A stretch of DNA of 64,000 bases from Gari tellinella (Eukaryota > Mollusca > Bivalvia > Cardiida > Psammobiidae), in assembly GCA_922989275.2 (NCBI GenBank), contig OV277871.1, positions 3,906,001-3,970,000 on the forward strand, written 5' to 3'. The translations under genes and the position numbers were made by a program. Below the pieces are notes generated by a model, which saw nothing but the letters and a program-made list of their open reading frames with translations, was not told where the DNA came from and made no database searches. Within the stretch, counting starts at the first letter, position 1; every line of letters begins with the position of its first letter. Positions 51,408 through 63,795 of this stretch are shown piece after piece.

Positions 51408-51640
51408 CTCATTGAACCCTAGCAACGAGTATACTTATCATTTATAAACTGTATACAAGTCAAGATTACACTAATGTCTTGTTCTATGCAAACAGTGTAG
51501 ATCAAGATCAGTGAGCTACTAGAGGAACCGTCTGATCAAGGTCTGCACTTTTTGTAAGTTTGTAAAATCTTTAATAGTAAAAACTGAACTAGACTTTATT
51601 GGAAATTGGAACTGTCCATTTACAGGTCGGCATGAGTTAT
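51408..51640. repeat. CGAGTATACTCGTC-family MITE, full but diverged
   Basis: TAACTCATTGAACCCTAGC, ACGAGTATACTTATC, core AAACAGTGTAGATCAAGATC and inverse, right end CTGTCCATTTACAGG...GAGTTATG. Confidence 0.6.
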
Positions 51641-54128
51641 GCTTTTTTTTTTAAATATTTTATTTCTAGGTATACATACACAAACAAATACAAGTAACAC
51701 AATGAAACATTTTAACATATAGTACTTAACTACTTATTAGTTTCTGAACAAGTATATTTTCTGTCTATTTATGTACAACAAGAAATTATTTATATATAGT
51801 CAGAAAAGAAAAGTAGCGAAAGAGAGAAGGTTTGAGAAAGAAGAAATTTGCCATCGATTTGTTAATACGAAAGGTTTAACTGTATTTTGTCCCATTTGAC
51901 GTTAAGCAATTCTACCTTATGTTTTGCTGTTGCTATCATTCGCTCTATAGTTTTAGATATTGTCTAAAAAATATTGAATAAAGGAATTGTGTTTGCATAA
52001 TTATAGTTATAAATGAAATGTTTTGCACGAATCAGTATGGTATGGTATTTAATAAAGAAGGGAAACTACTCTCATCGGTATATCCTGATGATATTAATAT
52101 GTAACTGTTTCTCGTATATGCATACCTTATGGAAGCTTATACGGACCCCTCCCCTGTATATACAATAAATGTGTAAAAATGCCACGCAGTTTTATGATAT
52201 AAAATGCTTTGAAACAATAATGATATACGTTGGGTACAACAAAACACGTCAGTTTTAAGTCTCTTATATTAAGCCTTGAAATACAATAAGATAAACTCGA
52301 ATTTTCTCATAAAAGGCCACTCTTTATCTAATATAATTCACTACTTTCTATCTATTATAATTATGTTGTGAAGATATATTCAGTAATATAGTTATTAAGT
52401 TTATGAAATACTTACTCAAGTAGTATAGAAAATGAACTTATTTTGGTTCATATACAATGTGTTCTTTTTAGCCTTTTACATTTATTATAACTTAGAAATA
52501 AACAAAAAGATACGTTTTGTAAGATATATATTCTTTGCTTTTTACCAATTTATATCTTAATTCCAATTTATAATTGACAAACAAATATTGACATAAATAT
52601 CATATTAGAGAATCTACTGCTCAGAAAACATTCGCCTTTGTATATTGCAGATATATAAAATTGTTAATTTCGATAAAGATAGATATTAATGCTGAAATAA
52701 CTACATATAAAATATCAAGTTATATATATCAAAGATATGTAACTCTTTAATTTTTCAGAGATATTATTACATATAAGGGGTATAAGCTTCCGTAATACCT
52801 CTAGGTTTGTCCACAGTGCTCTGGAATATTGACTCTCCGAGAATAGGTTTTCATTTCTTCCAAAATGTCATAGACCAATGAGGAATGATCAAACACGTAT
52901 ACAAATATGGCGACACAGCATGTATGATATAACATTGACATTCTTACAATGATTGCATAGAAATATATTTTTGATACCTGCTCTCTAGATCTCTATTACC
53001 GGTATTGCCTATAATAGGTTTTTAAATTAAATTAAATCTCATTTTGATCGTTTAAGTATATACCAAATTGTAATTAATGCTACATGTGTGTTATCGGTAG
53101 TTACATGAGTTACAAAGTATACAAATGGGTATTGTTATTCCAAGTACATATAGATCTAGATCTATACCGAAACAATGGAATCGAGATATATTTTTTACTG
53201 AGAAGATAAAACCGCGATTACTGTCATGTTTTGTTATAAAAGAAACTAACATTTGTACAACTAAATTAGCGAGAAGCAAAACAAAATACTTCAGAAAATG
53301 TTCCATCTTCGTATGACATTGTTCAAAAATCGAAAAGCCCGCATCACAGTCAGGTTACTGAGATGTATATAAGTCACAAAAGTATATTCATATTGAATAG
53401 ATATTTGTGCTTCTTAAAATATATCATATTGCTTTATATTAGATTTAATTTTAATATTATATACATATAATAACACGACCTACAAAGGAATCATAAACAT
53501 GATGACATAACTAATACGCCCACTTGTATCCAATATACCAGGTAAAACACTAACATGTGATGATTCTGATGTCATCAACAACATTTGAGTAGAAACGTCA
53601 TAACGACTAATGACGTCTAAATAATCACGAAATTTTTTGTTGTCTCTAACAATATTTTCTAATATCATCATAATCATCATGGATACTGCACTCCTTCACT
53701 AAAATTGAATATTAATATATATAATTATATATCATAAATAAATGGAGCAATATTTATATAGTACCGGTGTACTATGTTGAAATCTAAAGTAAAGTTTGAT
53801 TACTATGGTATCTTTTGGTGCAGTTCACTATTAAATATCGTTGTATGAAAAACACCTCTCTTAAGTTAAAATGCCTTACAAATAAAAGTTGCCATTTTTA
53901 ATGATTCCTTCAGTATTATTGCAAAACAGCTGTGAACGTTAAAGCATATTTAGGTGCTAACAATAATACATCGGTATATAACATTTTCTTAAAGTTTAAA
54001 ACATATTTCATTCTAATATAAAATGATATTCGTCTTCTTAGCGATTACGAAAAATAGAAAATAGGTTATCGAAAAAGAAAGTTTTATGCAGAGTTTGGAA
54101 CCACATCAGGTGGCTTGTTAAACACCCA
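51641..54128. other. AT-rich region, nothing recognised
   Basis: Very AT-rich, no MITE family of the window and no coding segment supported. Short open frames at 53091-53316 occur on both strands without splice or family support. Confidence 0.5.
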
Positions 54129-54370
54129 GGGCCCGTTTTATGAAACGACGTACGACAAAAACGGTCGAAAGTGAAAACTTTAAAACACATCTAATTATTT
54201 ATTTTCATGTCTAATCCTGTCTTATGACATCTCTTCGGAATCGTCTTTTCAATACGATTCCAAAGAGATGTCACAAGACTGGATTAGATGGAGAAATGAA
54301 TAATTATTGATAATTTTAGAATATGACTAACGACCATTTTTGTCGTACGACGATTCATAAAACGAACCCC
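54129..54370. repeat. GGGCCCGTTT-family MITE
   Basis: GGGCCCGTTTTATGAAACG to TCATAAAACGAACCCC with the TACGACAAAAACGGTCG arm and GAGATGTCACAAGACTGG centre. Confidence 0.78.
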
Positions 54371-55585
54371 TTTCCCGAAAAAGTGCCTTTCAAAATTGAC
54401 AACTGCATATTTCATATCATTAAAACTCTTTATTTTAATCCCTTTAATCATATTACGATAACATTTAAAACACATTTATATTTAATATAACTGTAAATAG
54501 CTACCATTAGTCAGTGAAAAACATTTATATTCTTAGTTCGCTAAAAATGCGGGCAGTAAAATGTACAGGTAACGAAATGCCTATGGTAAAAAAGCCTGTA
54601 TAGGGAAAATAGTGTGCAGCTAACTGCCCCTATTTTATTAGAGGTATTTGCATGAATATTTCACGGAATAACAGCTGATATAGCATGTTGTTTATTTCGT
54701 ATGGACGTCAGAAATGACATGGCCGACTTTTATATACATTTACATTCTAAATTCATGTTTTTGGCGATATCTTGCGGAATTTCATCAAATAAAAAGTAAC
54801 TATTGAAATATTAATCTTTTAAATAGGGGAACCACAAGCGAATTTCAGTGATTTGGTCGATTTTAACTAGTTCAAATTGACAGTTTAGACTACCTGTTCG
54901 ATTCCTGTTGTATACTTTTTCTCTTTTATATAGAATCTAGTATAGACAACAACAAAAAAGCAAAATGTGCCATGTACCTTTACTTTTTGGCTAAAGCCTC
55001 TACATTAAGGTTTTAATGCAAGCTCCGTGGTTCACTAATACTTCATGAAATATTTACACAATAACGCTGATTTGGAATGGAGGTTCTGTATGCATTAAAA
55101 CAGATGTAATACAGTTAAAACACAAAAATATTGTGATTTTTATTGTATTACGACCTGTTTTTGGACTTTACTTTTTGGGCTGAAATCTCAATTTAAAGGT
55201 TTTTGATGCTAGAGTTGATATACAGTAATACAAGCTGAAATACTTGCACTAGAAAGCTGATATATGGAATGGGGTGAATATTGATGCAGACTAGTTAAAA
55301 CAGAAATCAAAACAATTTACATTTTTTATATTTTGAATTGATTTTACTTAATTGATTCGGACTATGTAAAGGCCGAAACATTGCTTTAAAGAATATTTGA
55401 TGATCAGACAAGATGTGTACTAATACATTTTTCTGTTGATAGGCACTTACGTAAAATGTTTGCAATAGGTAAGCATTGCTGGTTTCCAACAGCTCTTGTT
55501 ATTATGAGTGAAATCCAAATTTGACAGTCCAAATTTGACCGTTAATGGCACGTAAGAAATAGTTTGAACTCTCCGTCTGCCCAGT
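54371..55585. other. No recognised gene
   Basis: AT-rich. Three loosely repeated segments of about 170 bp share TTTACTTTTTGGCTAAAGCC / TTTACTTTTTGGGCTGAAATC and TTTTGATGCTAGA. Otherwise nothing. Confidence 0.45.
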
Positions 55586-58500
55586 TCAATGATCAAAGTT
55601 TAGGTCAGTGTGACCTAGCCGCTCTTTCATCATCTCCAACAAACGATGTTGTAACTCGTCTGGTAGGATTGATTTCCATCCACTCAGTGAGCCTGTAACA
55701 GATACAAGAATGTTGAACACCAATAACCCGAAACTACTCCATAATACACTAAACTCTAGCGACGAGCATACTTGTCATTAACAAACAGTGAGCCTGTGAT
55801 AGATACATGATAGTGTTGAACATCAATAACCCTAAACTCCAATTAACACATTCAACCTTAGCAACGAGTATACTCGTCATTAACAAGCAGTACCACTGTA
55901 AAGGGTGCACTCGTCCTATGCAAACATTGTAGTCCCTGATCAAGAACGTTAAGGAGTCATGTTGGCCTTTCACCCCTGAAACTTCAAATGAACAATTTCA
56001 ATTTCTAATTAAGTCTTGTCCATTTTTTGGCTACTTAGACTTGTTGACATTTTTTACAAAAAGACATACAGTGCTGAGTTTGGGCAGAGAGCTCCTTTAT
56101 CATAAAAGCTTAATTAACTGTTAAACTTATAAATAAATCGCCAAATGACGTTACATGGCAGATTTGACATCATCAACGATATTTGATAATTGTTGTTATT
56201 CATCAAAATTCTAGTTGAATTTATCTTATTTTAACGCAATCCAATCGCCTGTTTTCGATTGGCTACATTTTTTGTGGCTGTGCCAATATGTGGTGTGGCT
56301 GTGTTTAATACGTGTGCAATATATTCCAAACACTTTTTTCAGTTACGAGGCCAAATAGATAATTTTGTGCGAGAGCAAACTCTTTGGACTTCATTGCCTT
56401 CCGTGTTAATATGGATCAGCTACTGACTGTCGTTCTATAGAATAATAATGGTGCACCAGGTGACAGCTCTTATCCAATGAAAAGGCCATAAAACTAATGG
56501 TAGTTGAAATAAAATGTAATACCAGTTATTCTTTTGTTTTCCTTACTAGACTGGTGCGGATTTGAGCAACATTAACCCCAGAGATCTTCCTCCCTTGCAG
56601 CGGTTCTGGTGCTTAATTGCCATAGGGGATAGTTTTGTTTATTTGACGGAAAATGTCCGTTCTGCCAAAAACTTAAAGAAAGGTAATTTGGTAATTTAGA
56701 TCCCATACACTGCTGTGATTGGTTAATGCACAACGACACATAAAATGGTTATATGGCGCTGCTTCGCAGCAAATATGATTCGCCAACATCATCTTCCTGA
56801 AATTATCCTTCATCATCTCATAATTCGTCGTCGCTATATGACCTATTCAGTGTCGCAGTGCTGTAAAACCAAATTAACTTCCTGAGCAACCTTAAGATGC
56901 ATATTTACTCGTTAAAATGGTTATAATTTACCTGTGTTTATAAAACGTGTAGACTTGTCTGTTTTGGCATATTCCTCCATAAAAGAGAAGTTGACCAGTT
57001 TGCTATCCCTCATATTGTCTATTCTAGTATGTTCAATGATTTTCTCCACGTCTGTATCTGTGAGGTCTTTGCCAAGGAACTTTGCAATATTGTTTATAAC
57101 AGTCTTTTTGTCCTGAATACAGAAATATACACTCAGGCTTGACATTCAAGCTTCTGGATCACTGTAAACTGCTTAACACATTCCACACAAACCACAAATA
57201 TACTCGTCATTAACTATCAGTGTACCTGTGAAAAGTACACGTGCCCGTCGATGACGTCACATTGTTTTTATAATATATTTTGTTTGATTCAAGTAAGAAG
57301 AACATTAGAGATTACAATATTAGTTTGAAGACACAACGCATTCGTTATTATATAACCACTATTACGATATTGGTGCCGTGACCAGGATGTTGTGAATACA
57401 ATTAAGCGCTGATGTGCACCACACTATCTTGTTAAAATCAACTCAAAATGGTCTACATCTAATTGGAAATGGAATTTGTTCGTTAAAAACATTAACTGAA
57501 AGCTTGCCTTTTAACATTATACTAAAACACAAATATACTGGTGATTTTATTCTCTTTCTTTTTTTCAAACGGTTTGGATAAAGATCAGGCCACATTTACA
57601 ATGGTGCTTGATCAGGGTCCAAACTGTTTGTCACTCAGATCCTGTTCACGTAAATACATGTATAAAAAAGAAGAAACCAATTTCAGATATTTAAGTGAGA
57701 TTTTCTGCAGATGACAGATACAGAGAGTTGAAAGAGTTAACCCTTCCACTGCCCATGCCGACAACACTGACATTTTCAAACAGTTTGAATCCTGATCCGA
57801 CTTCTTATAATGCGGCGTCTGATCCGAATCCAAACTATTTGAAACCCATATTGATCAATGTTTCTTAAGTAAATAAAAACGCATAGAATTCAAAATTTAA
57901 TAGATAAAAGCAGACGAAAAATAAGCAGACGATATTATGGCAGTGGCAGTGTTAGGCGAGTACTTACGTCATAATGACAGCGAAAGGGTTTAACTGGAAA
58001 TTAAAAGTACCTTGACTATGTCCTCATAGTGGACAAACAGAATATTGTCATCATTTCTGTGTTCCCAGTACTCTAACACATGACGCCACCATGGACAGCC
58101 ATACGCTACAAACATATAGACAAACCATTAAGTCATGAGAGTTAGTCCACATCTGTTAAAGTTATTGTCCGAAGGCTCAGGATGAGTTTTTGTGACTGTT
58201 CTCCATTCGGATTCCGAATTCTAAGTTATTTTATTTGCATGAATTTTGCTTATATTAGTCTATGTTGTTTTATTTGAATGGACCTTGATTTCATAATTCT
58301 ACACATTTGCTTTTTAATGGACCATAATTTTACGCTGTTAATTTAGGATCTGGTCAAAACGTACCCAAACCAAAACAGTTCCCACTATCTTGGTTATTTC
58401 GTACCCATACAATATCGTATCCAAACCATTTTGTACCCACATCTTGGTAGTTTCGTACCCAAATTGTACCCATGGTCAAAACGTACCCAAACCAAAACGT

Positions 58501-59602
58501 ACCAGCTATATTGGTTATTTCTTACCTTTATAATAAAAAATACTACACACTAACATTTACAATGTTTTAATAGACTGCACTGGAAACAAACTTTTAAATA
58601 GTGAAAACCTGTAGTAGGAGTCCAGTTTCGACCCGAAATAAAACTTTAAAAATAACTAATTAATTAAATTTGTGCAAGCAGAATTTTTAAAGAAAGCATG
58701 TATATCTCTTGACATGTGATTGCTATATTGCAGAACAAAGCTTCTATAGGATTATTTTGTATAGAAAAGTTAATGCGTTGGACTGTAGGGCTCCAAATAA
58801 GAGGGAGTAAACTGAATAAGTCCAACATTTCTCACTCATGTCAGCACCAAATATTATGGTTTTACTACTCTTTAGAATCGTCTCTTTGAGACGATTCTAA
58901 TGAGTAGTGATAGCATAGGGTTTTTAGCAGAAATAGCGGTTTTAGTTTTTAAAAATTCCCCTTATCTAGCGTTCTGATTTACTTTTATTAACTCACCTGA
59001 AACTTCAAATGGAAATTCCAGCTTCCTATTAAGTTTATGACAACAGTGTACATATTGATCATCTACGATAGACATGAAGTTGTTGTTAATTAACAGGTAT
59101 AAGGGTAACCATTAGTTAGCATACATCAACTGAACATTTAGTATGTCCTTGTTAAGCAGATTGTTTTCACAATTATGTCTATAGACCTGTTTAGAAAATA
59201 TTGCCGTTTAGAATAAAGGCACATATTATGAAACACCCTGTATGCTCTTTAGGAGCCATCTGACCTGATTCTACACTGTTTGCCAAGGACAAGTATACTC
59301 TTCACGTGAATATTGTTCGTAAAACAAATATACCAATCGCTAGGATTCAATGGGTTAAAGGGAAAATTACTCGTATTTACCTTTGTCTTCCAGAAACAGT
59401 TTTACAAAATCTTGAAGACTAGTTTTGGGGATTGTATTGAAATGTGTCAGCATGCCATGTAAGCTTATAGATGTTGGGCCAGGGTGTCGAGCGACATATA
59501 CAACTTTCCCTCTTCCTGCCTTTATATCATCCGGCAGCATATAATAATGAAGGTGACTTTTGACCATTCGAGGATCAGCAGTAGCTTCAATAGGACCTAG
59601 CC
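55586..59602 (-). CDS. Cytosolic-type sulfotransferase copy 2, last four exons
   Basis: Tandem paralogue of copy 1. Exons 59602-59381, 58105-58011, 57112-56932 and 55692-55586 have exactly the lengths of exons 3-6 of copy 1 (222, 95, 181, 107 nt) with the same phases, and end in TGA. Protein sequence is nearly the same: VKSHLHYYMLPDDI, YVARHPGPTSIS, YGCPWWRHV, FINTGSLSGWK; differences include AGRGK, HGMLTHFNTIPKTSLQD and MEEYAKTDK. The catalytic His and Arg/Ser contacts are kept, and so is the unusual NTG. Exons 1-2 are not seen: a LINE occupies the upstream intron from about 59630 to the window end. Frames are open, so it may be functional if upstream exons survive. Confidence 0.88.
55745..56033. 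repeat. CGAGTATACTCGTC-family MITE pieces
   Basis: One fragment at 55745-55800 (CTAGCGACGAGCATACTTG), then a larger copy from 55846 (AACACATTCAACCTTAGC, ACGAGTATACTCGTC) to 56033 (CACCCCTGAAACTTCAAATG). In the last intron of sulfotransferase copy 2. Confidence 0.6.
56720..56775. repeat. SINE tail fragment
   Basis: GACACATAAAATGGTTATATGGCGC resembles the fragments at 13212 and 29850. Confidence 0.35.
57565..57990. repeat. Core hairpin and GACGTCAT-type repeat
   Basis: 57567-57632 is a diverged core (CAAACGGTTTGGATAAAGATC...GATCAGGGTCCAAACTGTTTG). 57738-57990 is a GACGTCAT-type copy with AAACAGTTTGAATCCTGATC, GATAAAAGCAGACGA and GGCAGTGGCAGTG. Confidence 0.55.
58347..58535. repeat. Iterated GGTCAAAACGTACCCAAACC segment
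   Basis: GGTCAAAACGTACCCAAACC occurs at about 58353 and 58473, with TTGGTTATTTCGTACCCA and related units between. It has the same iterated style as the ends of 20707-23243, with CGTACCC in place of CGCCCCC. No inverted partner found in the window. Confidence 0.55.
58786..58976. repeat. hAT-like MITE, left end slightly cut
   Basis: AGGGCTCCAAATAAGAGGG to CCCTTATCTAGCGTTCTG with a perfect centre (CTTTAGAATCGTCTC/GAGACGATTCTAATGAG). In the intron between sulfotransferase exons 3 and 4. Confidence 0.72.
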
Positions 59603-59634
59603 CTGAAAATACATAAATTATATAAGCCAAGTTT

Positions 59635-60294
59635 GTTAATTACAAAGAGAGAGAAGACATAAGACACCAAGCTCCAGAAAAGCTTAAAGATACTAACTTT
59701 GGGATAAAAGAGCAATTTCCCCGAGAGATAGAAGAGAGAAGAAAACCACTCTACCAAGAACTGAAAAAGGCAAAAGCAAATGGTCTCAATGCTAAACTTA
59801 TTAAAGATAAGCTATACATCGACAATCAACTGTATAGACCCAACCAACGTTCAAACAGCTACCCAACTAGAAATGAAAGAACACAACAAAACAGTAACAA
59901 CTCCTATTTTAACACTGGAAGGGTTTTCCACAGGAGCATTAGACAAAATGTAATGGCACATAACCCCGAAAACTTCAAGACGCCCAAGAGACAAAATACA
60001 CCCAGCCAACAAGAAAACATAAATACAAAATACCAAACAGGTAAAAGAGGCGCAAAGTCACCTCTTGACGCTGATATAAAAACAAAAAAGCAAAAAGAAA
60101 GCGAAGAGTATGACAGCAATACGCAAGAAACTAGTGACGAAGAGACTGAAAAGAACAATTGGAACGACAGTGAAAATGAAACAACTATCACGAACAATAC
60201 TCCAGGTGAGGAAATGGAAAGTGAGGATGTTAACTCACCGATAGAAATAACAGACGACAGTGATACACGAGAGGAGAATAGTGATGGCAGATAG
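59635..60294 (+). pseudogene. LINE ORF1, C-terminal part
   Basis: 219 codons open from the truncation point to TAG at 60292-60294. The first part (YKEREDIRHQAPEKLKDTNF, EQFPREIEERRKPLYQELKK, DKLYIDNQLYRP) resembles the C-terminal domain of L1-type ORF1 RNA-binding proteins. The rest is hydrophilic and acidic (SEEYDSNTQETSDEETEKN), presumably disordered. ORF1p normally coats the element RNA. The N-terminal coiled coil is missing because of 5' truncation. Confidence 0.72.
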
Positions 60295-63200
60295 GGAAAC
60301 GATGAGAGCAGCATTGAAGATAAACTCGATCTTACAAGTTTAAAAATCTGTTCAATCAATGTATGTGGACTTAAGACGAAATTACTGTACCCTGAATTTG
60401 TAGACTTCATCGAACAACATGATATAATAGGTGTACAAGAGACAAAACTAGATGATCTTGATGATGTACTAATTAATGGTTTTCAAATATTTACACATAA
60501 CAGAAGAAGCATTGCTAAACATAGATCTGGTGGCATAGCACTTGTTATCAGAAATGAGTTAATACCCAACATAAAAATCTTGGAAACTGAAAGCAAGCTA
60601 GTTCTGATGTTTAAACTATTTACAAATATTAATGACTTAAGCCAATTCGTTACTTGTGGAATTACCTATATACCCCCAATCAGATCTTTATATTCTAGCC
60701 CTGATCCATATCTTGAGCTTCAAAGAGAAATAGATAAGCATGATAACGAGAACCTACTACTCTTTGGAGACTTCAACTCCAGAGTAGGGACTAAACATGA
60801 TTTTGTCGAAACAGACGAATTTATAAGCCATTTTGTTGGCAATGACCAACTTGCCGAAGATAACAGAAACATTTTAAACCAACTCACACAACTAAACATA
60901 CCCACAGAAAGAAAATCTAATGACAAACAAACAAATGAATATGGAAACATGCTGCTAGACTTCTGCAAAAGTAATGACCTTTTTATATTGAATGGCCGAA
61001 TTGGAGCATATGAAACATCTGCAAAAACTACTTGTAAGGGCAAGAGTACAGTAGATTACTTCATAAGCTCTGTAAAAGTAGCTGACTCCATAAAAGATTT
61101 AGAAATATATGACTATGATAGCCTATATTCAGATGTACATAACCCAATTGTGATAAAAATGATAGTTAACCAAATAACAAGCATGCCTATAACAGTAGAA
61201 AGGAATAATTCCAAAGCCCAAACAGTCAAATGGAATGACAGAAAAAAAGACATGTTCCCTAATAACATAGACACTAGTGAAGTTAACAAAATAATACATG
61301 AACTTGAGGAGATGACCTCAAGAGAAGCAAATCAACAAAACGATATTGATGAGATAGTTGACAAAATAAACAAAGTATTCGAAACAAACTGTGAAAAAAC
61401 ATTTGGGAAAACCAGCCCAATTAAAAAAAGCAACCAAAAACAGAATATAAAACCATGGTTCGACTTTGAATGTAAGCGAATGAGGAACAAATATCACATG
61501 GCACGTAAAATATATAACAAAAATAGGACGGAAAACAATAAGCAAACACTTAAACTAATAAGTAAACAATACAAATGCACAATCCATACGGCAACTAAAA
61601 AACACAAGAACAATAAAGTAAATAAATTAAAAAGTATAAGGAGTAATGACCCAAAAGCATTTTGGAAAATAATTAACTCTATAGACACAGGAAAAAAATC
61701 CACAGAAGCAAGCCTAAATGACCTATACGAATTCTTTAAAAAAGTAAACAACAGCGAAGACGAAACTAATAATGAACAATCCCAAGATGACACAGAAGAA
61801 CAAGAAACTGAAAACGAATACAACTATGAATTAAACTCCACAATTACAAAAGAAGAAATACTAAATTGTATCAAAAATCTAAAAAACAACAAAAGTGCAG
61901 GAGCAGACAACTTACTTAATGAACATATTAAGACCACGCAAGAAATAATGCTCCCAGTATATGTCAAATTATTCAACTTAGTATTTGATGAGGGAATAAT
62001 TCCAACAAAATGGACTGAAGGAAATATTCTACCCATATACAAAAACAAAGGAAGCCCAACTTCACCAGAGAATTACAGACCTATCACACTACTAAGTTGT
62101 TTAGGAAAACTATTTACGGCCATCATCAATAATCGACTCAACAAATACACAGATGAAAATGATATAATAAGTAACTGCCAAGCCGGATTCAGAAAAAAAC
62201 ATTCAACAACTGACAATCTATTCATACTCCAGAGTCTAATTGAACTACTTAAATCACAGAAGAAAAAACTATTCTGCGCATTCATCGACTTTAAACAGGC
62301 ATTTGATACAGTATGGAGGCAAGGATTATGGTCAAAATTATACAAATACAATATAAATGGAAAATGTCTAAATTTAATTAAAAATATGTATGCAGATATA
62401 AAGTCTAGAATAAAAACAGATGAAGGCACATCCTTATTTTTCCCAAGCAAAAGTGGGGTTAGACAGGGTGAAAATCTATCCCCTCTTCTATTTTCACTTT
62501 TCTTAAATGATTTGGAACAGTATCTGGTGCAATATAATGCTAATGGTGTAGAATGTCATGTCAACAATAACGAAATATATATGTATTTCCAACTATTTAT
62601 TATTCTATATGCCGATGACACCGTCATTCTGAGTAACAATGCTCAAGATCTACAAAATAGTTTACAAATATTTAGTGAATACTGCAAAAAATAGAAATTA
62701 ACAGTGAATACTGATAAAACGAAAATTGTTATATTCGGCAGTAGAGTTAGAACATACAATAATAGATTCCAGTATGAAGAAAAAATAATTGAAGTTGTAA
62801 ATGAATACAAATACTTAGGCATTTTTGTATCAAGAACAGGAAGTTACATACGAACTAAGAAACACCTTGCTGAACAAGCAAACAAAGCAATGTTCTCCCT
62901 ATTAAAGAAGACCAGAGCTTTAAATTTACCATTTGAAATCCAAATTGATCTTTTCAATAAAACAATTAAACCAATTCTGCTCTATGGAAGTGAACTATGG
63001 GGGATTGGTAACATTGACATTGTAGAAAGAGTGCAGCTGAAATTTATCAAATTAATACTAAACCTTAAAAAATCAACCCCATCGCATATGATATACGGTG
63101 AAACAGGCATTTCACCACTTAAAATAGACATTCAAAACAGAATAATTTCATTTTGGTGCAAAGTTAATGATCCTGACAGCAATAAACTTTCAAATACAAT

Positions 63201-63795
63201 GTACACTGTACTGTATAACCTACAAAACCAAGGCCAAATAAACTCAAAATGGATACTCCATGTGAAAGATATTGTTTCAAAAAATGGTTTTTCAAACATC
63301 TGGGAAAACCAAATAAACATGAATAGAAAATGGTTCCAAGTAGCAATTAAACAAAGGATTAAAGACCAGTATTTACAGTCTTGGCATGCAATCCTAGAAC
63401 AATCATCAGGTAGTCTAAATTACAAACTCATTAAAGAAAAGTTTGAATTGAATAACTATTTCCATCTACTAACAAATCAACATTGCCAGATAATCACAGC
63501 TTTTAGAACAAGAAATCATAGATTGCCAATAGAAACAGGAAGATGGAGAAGTATTCCTAAACATGAGAGAAAATGCCAAATATGTGATCTAAATGATATA
63601 GGAGATGAATATCATTATGTTTTGAAATGTTCAAATTTTACAGAAGACAGAAAGAAATACATGAAAAGATACTATTATCAAAACCCAAACACAGTAAAAT
63701 TTGGGGAACTATTTAATACCAAAAACACTAAAGAATTGATAAACCTTGGGATCCTTTTAAAGATAATCACTAAATCAGTAAACGGAGAAACTTAG
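60295..63795 (+). pseudogene. LINE ORF2: endonuclease and reverse transcriptase, one internal stop
   Basis: Frame shared with ORF1 and open from 60295 to TAA at 63793-63795 (1166 codons) except for TAG at 62692-62694. Domains in order: APE-type endonuclease (LKICSINVCGL, IIGVQETKL, LLLFGDFNSR, STVDYFISS, YSDVHNPIVI), reverse transcriptase (ENYRPITLLSCLGKL, QAGFRKKHSTTDN, CAFIDFKQAFDTVW, GVRQGENLSPLLF, ILYADDTVIL), then a C-terminal Cys/His motif (CQICDLNDIGDEYHYVLKC). The internal TAG replaces the Trp usual in YCKxW, so it looks like a TGG-to-TAG change. No in-frame ATG precedes the endonuclease. Otherwise intact, so the insertion is recent. Confidence 0.88.

Noticed and set aside
59904..60410. 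168-codon - strand frame opposite LINE ORF1
   Set aside because: Antisense shadow of the Glu/Asp/Lys-rich ORF1 tail; Ser/Leu-rich with no independent support.
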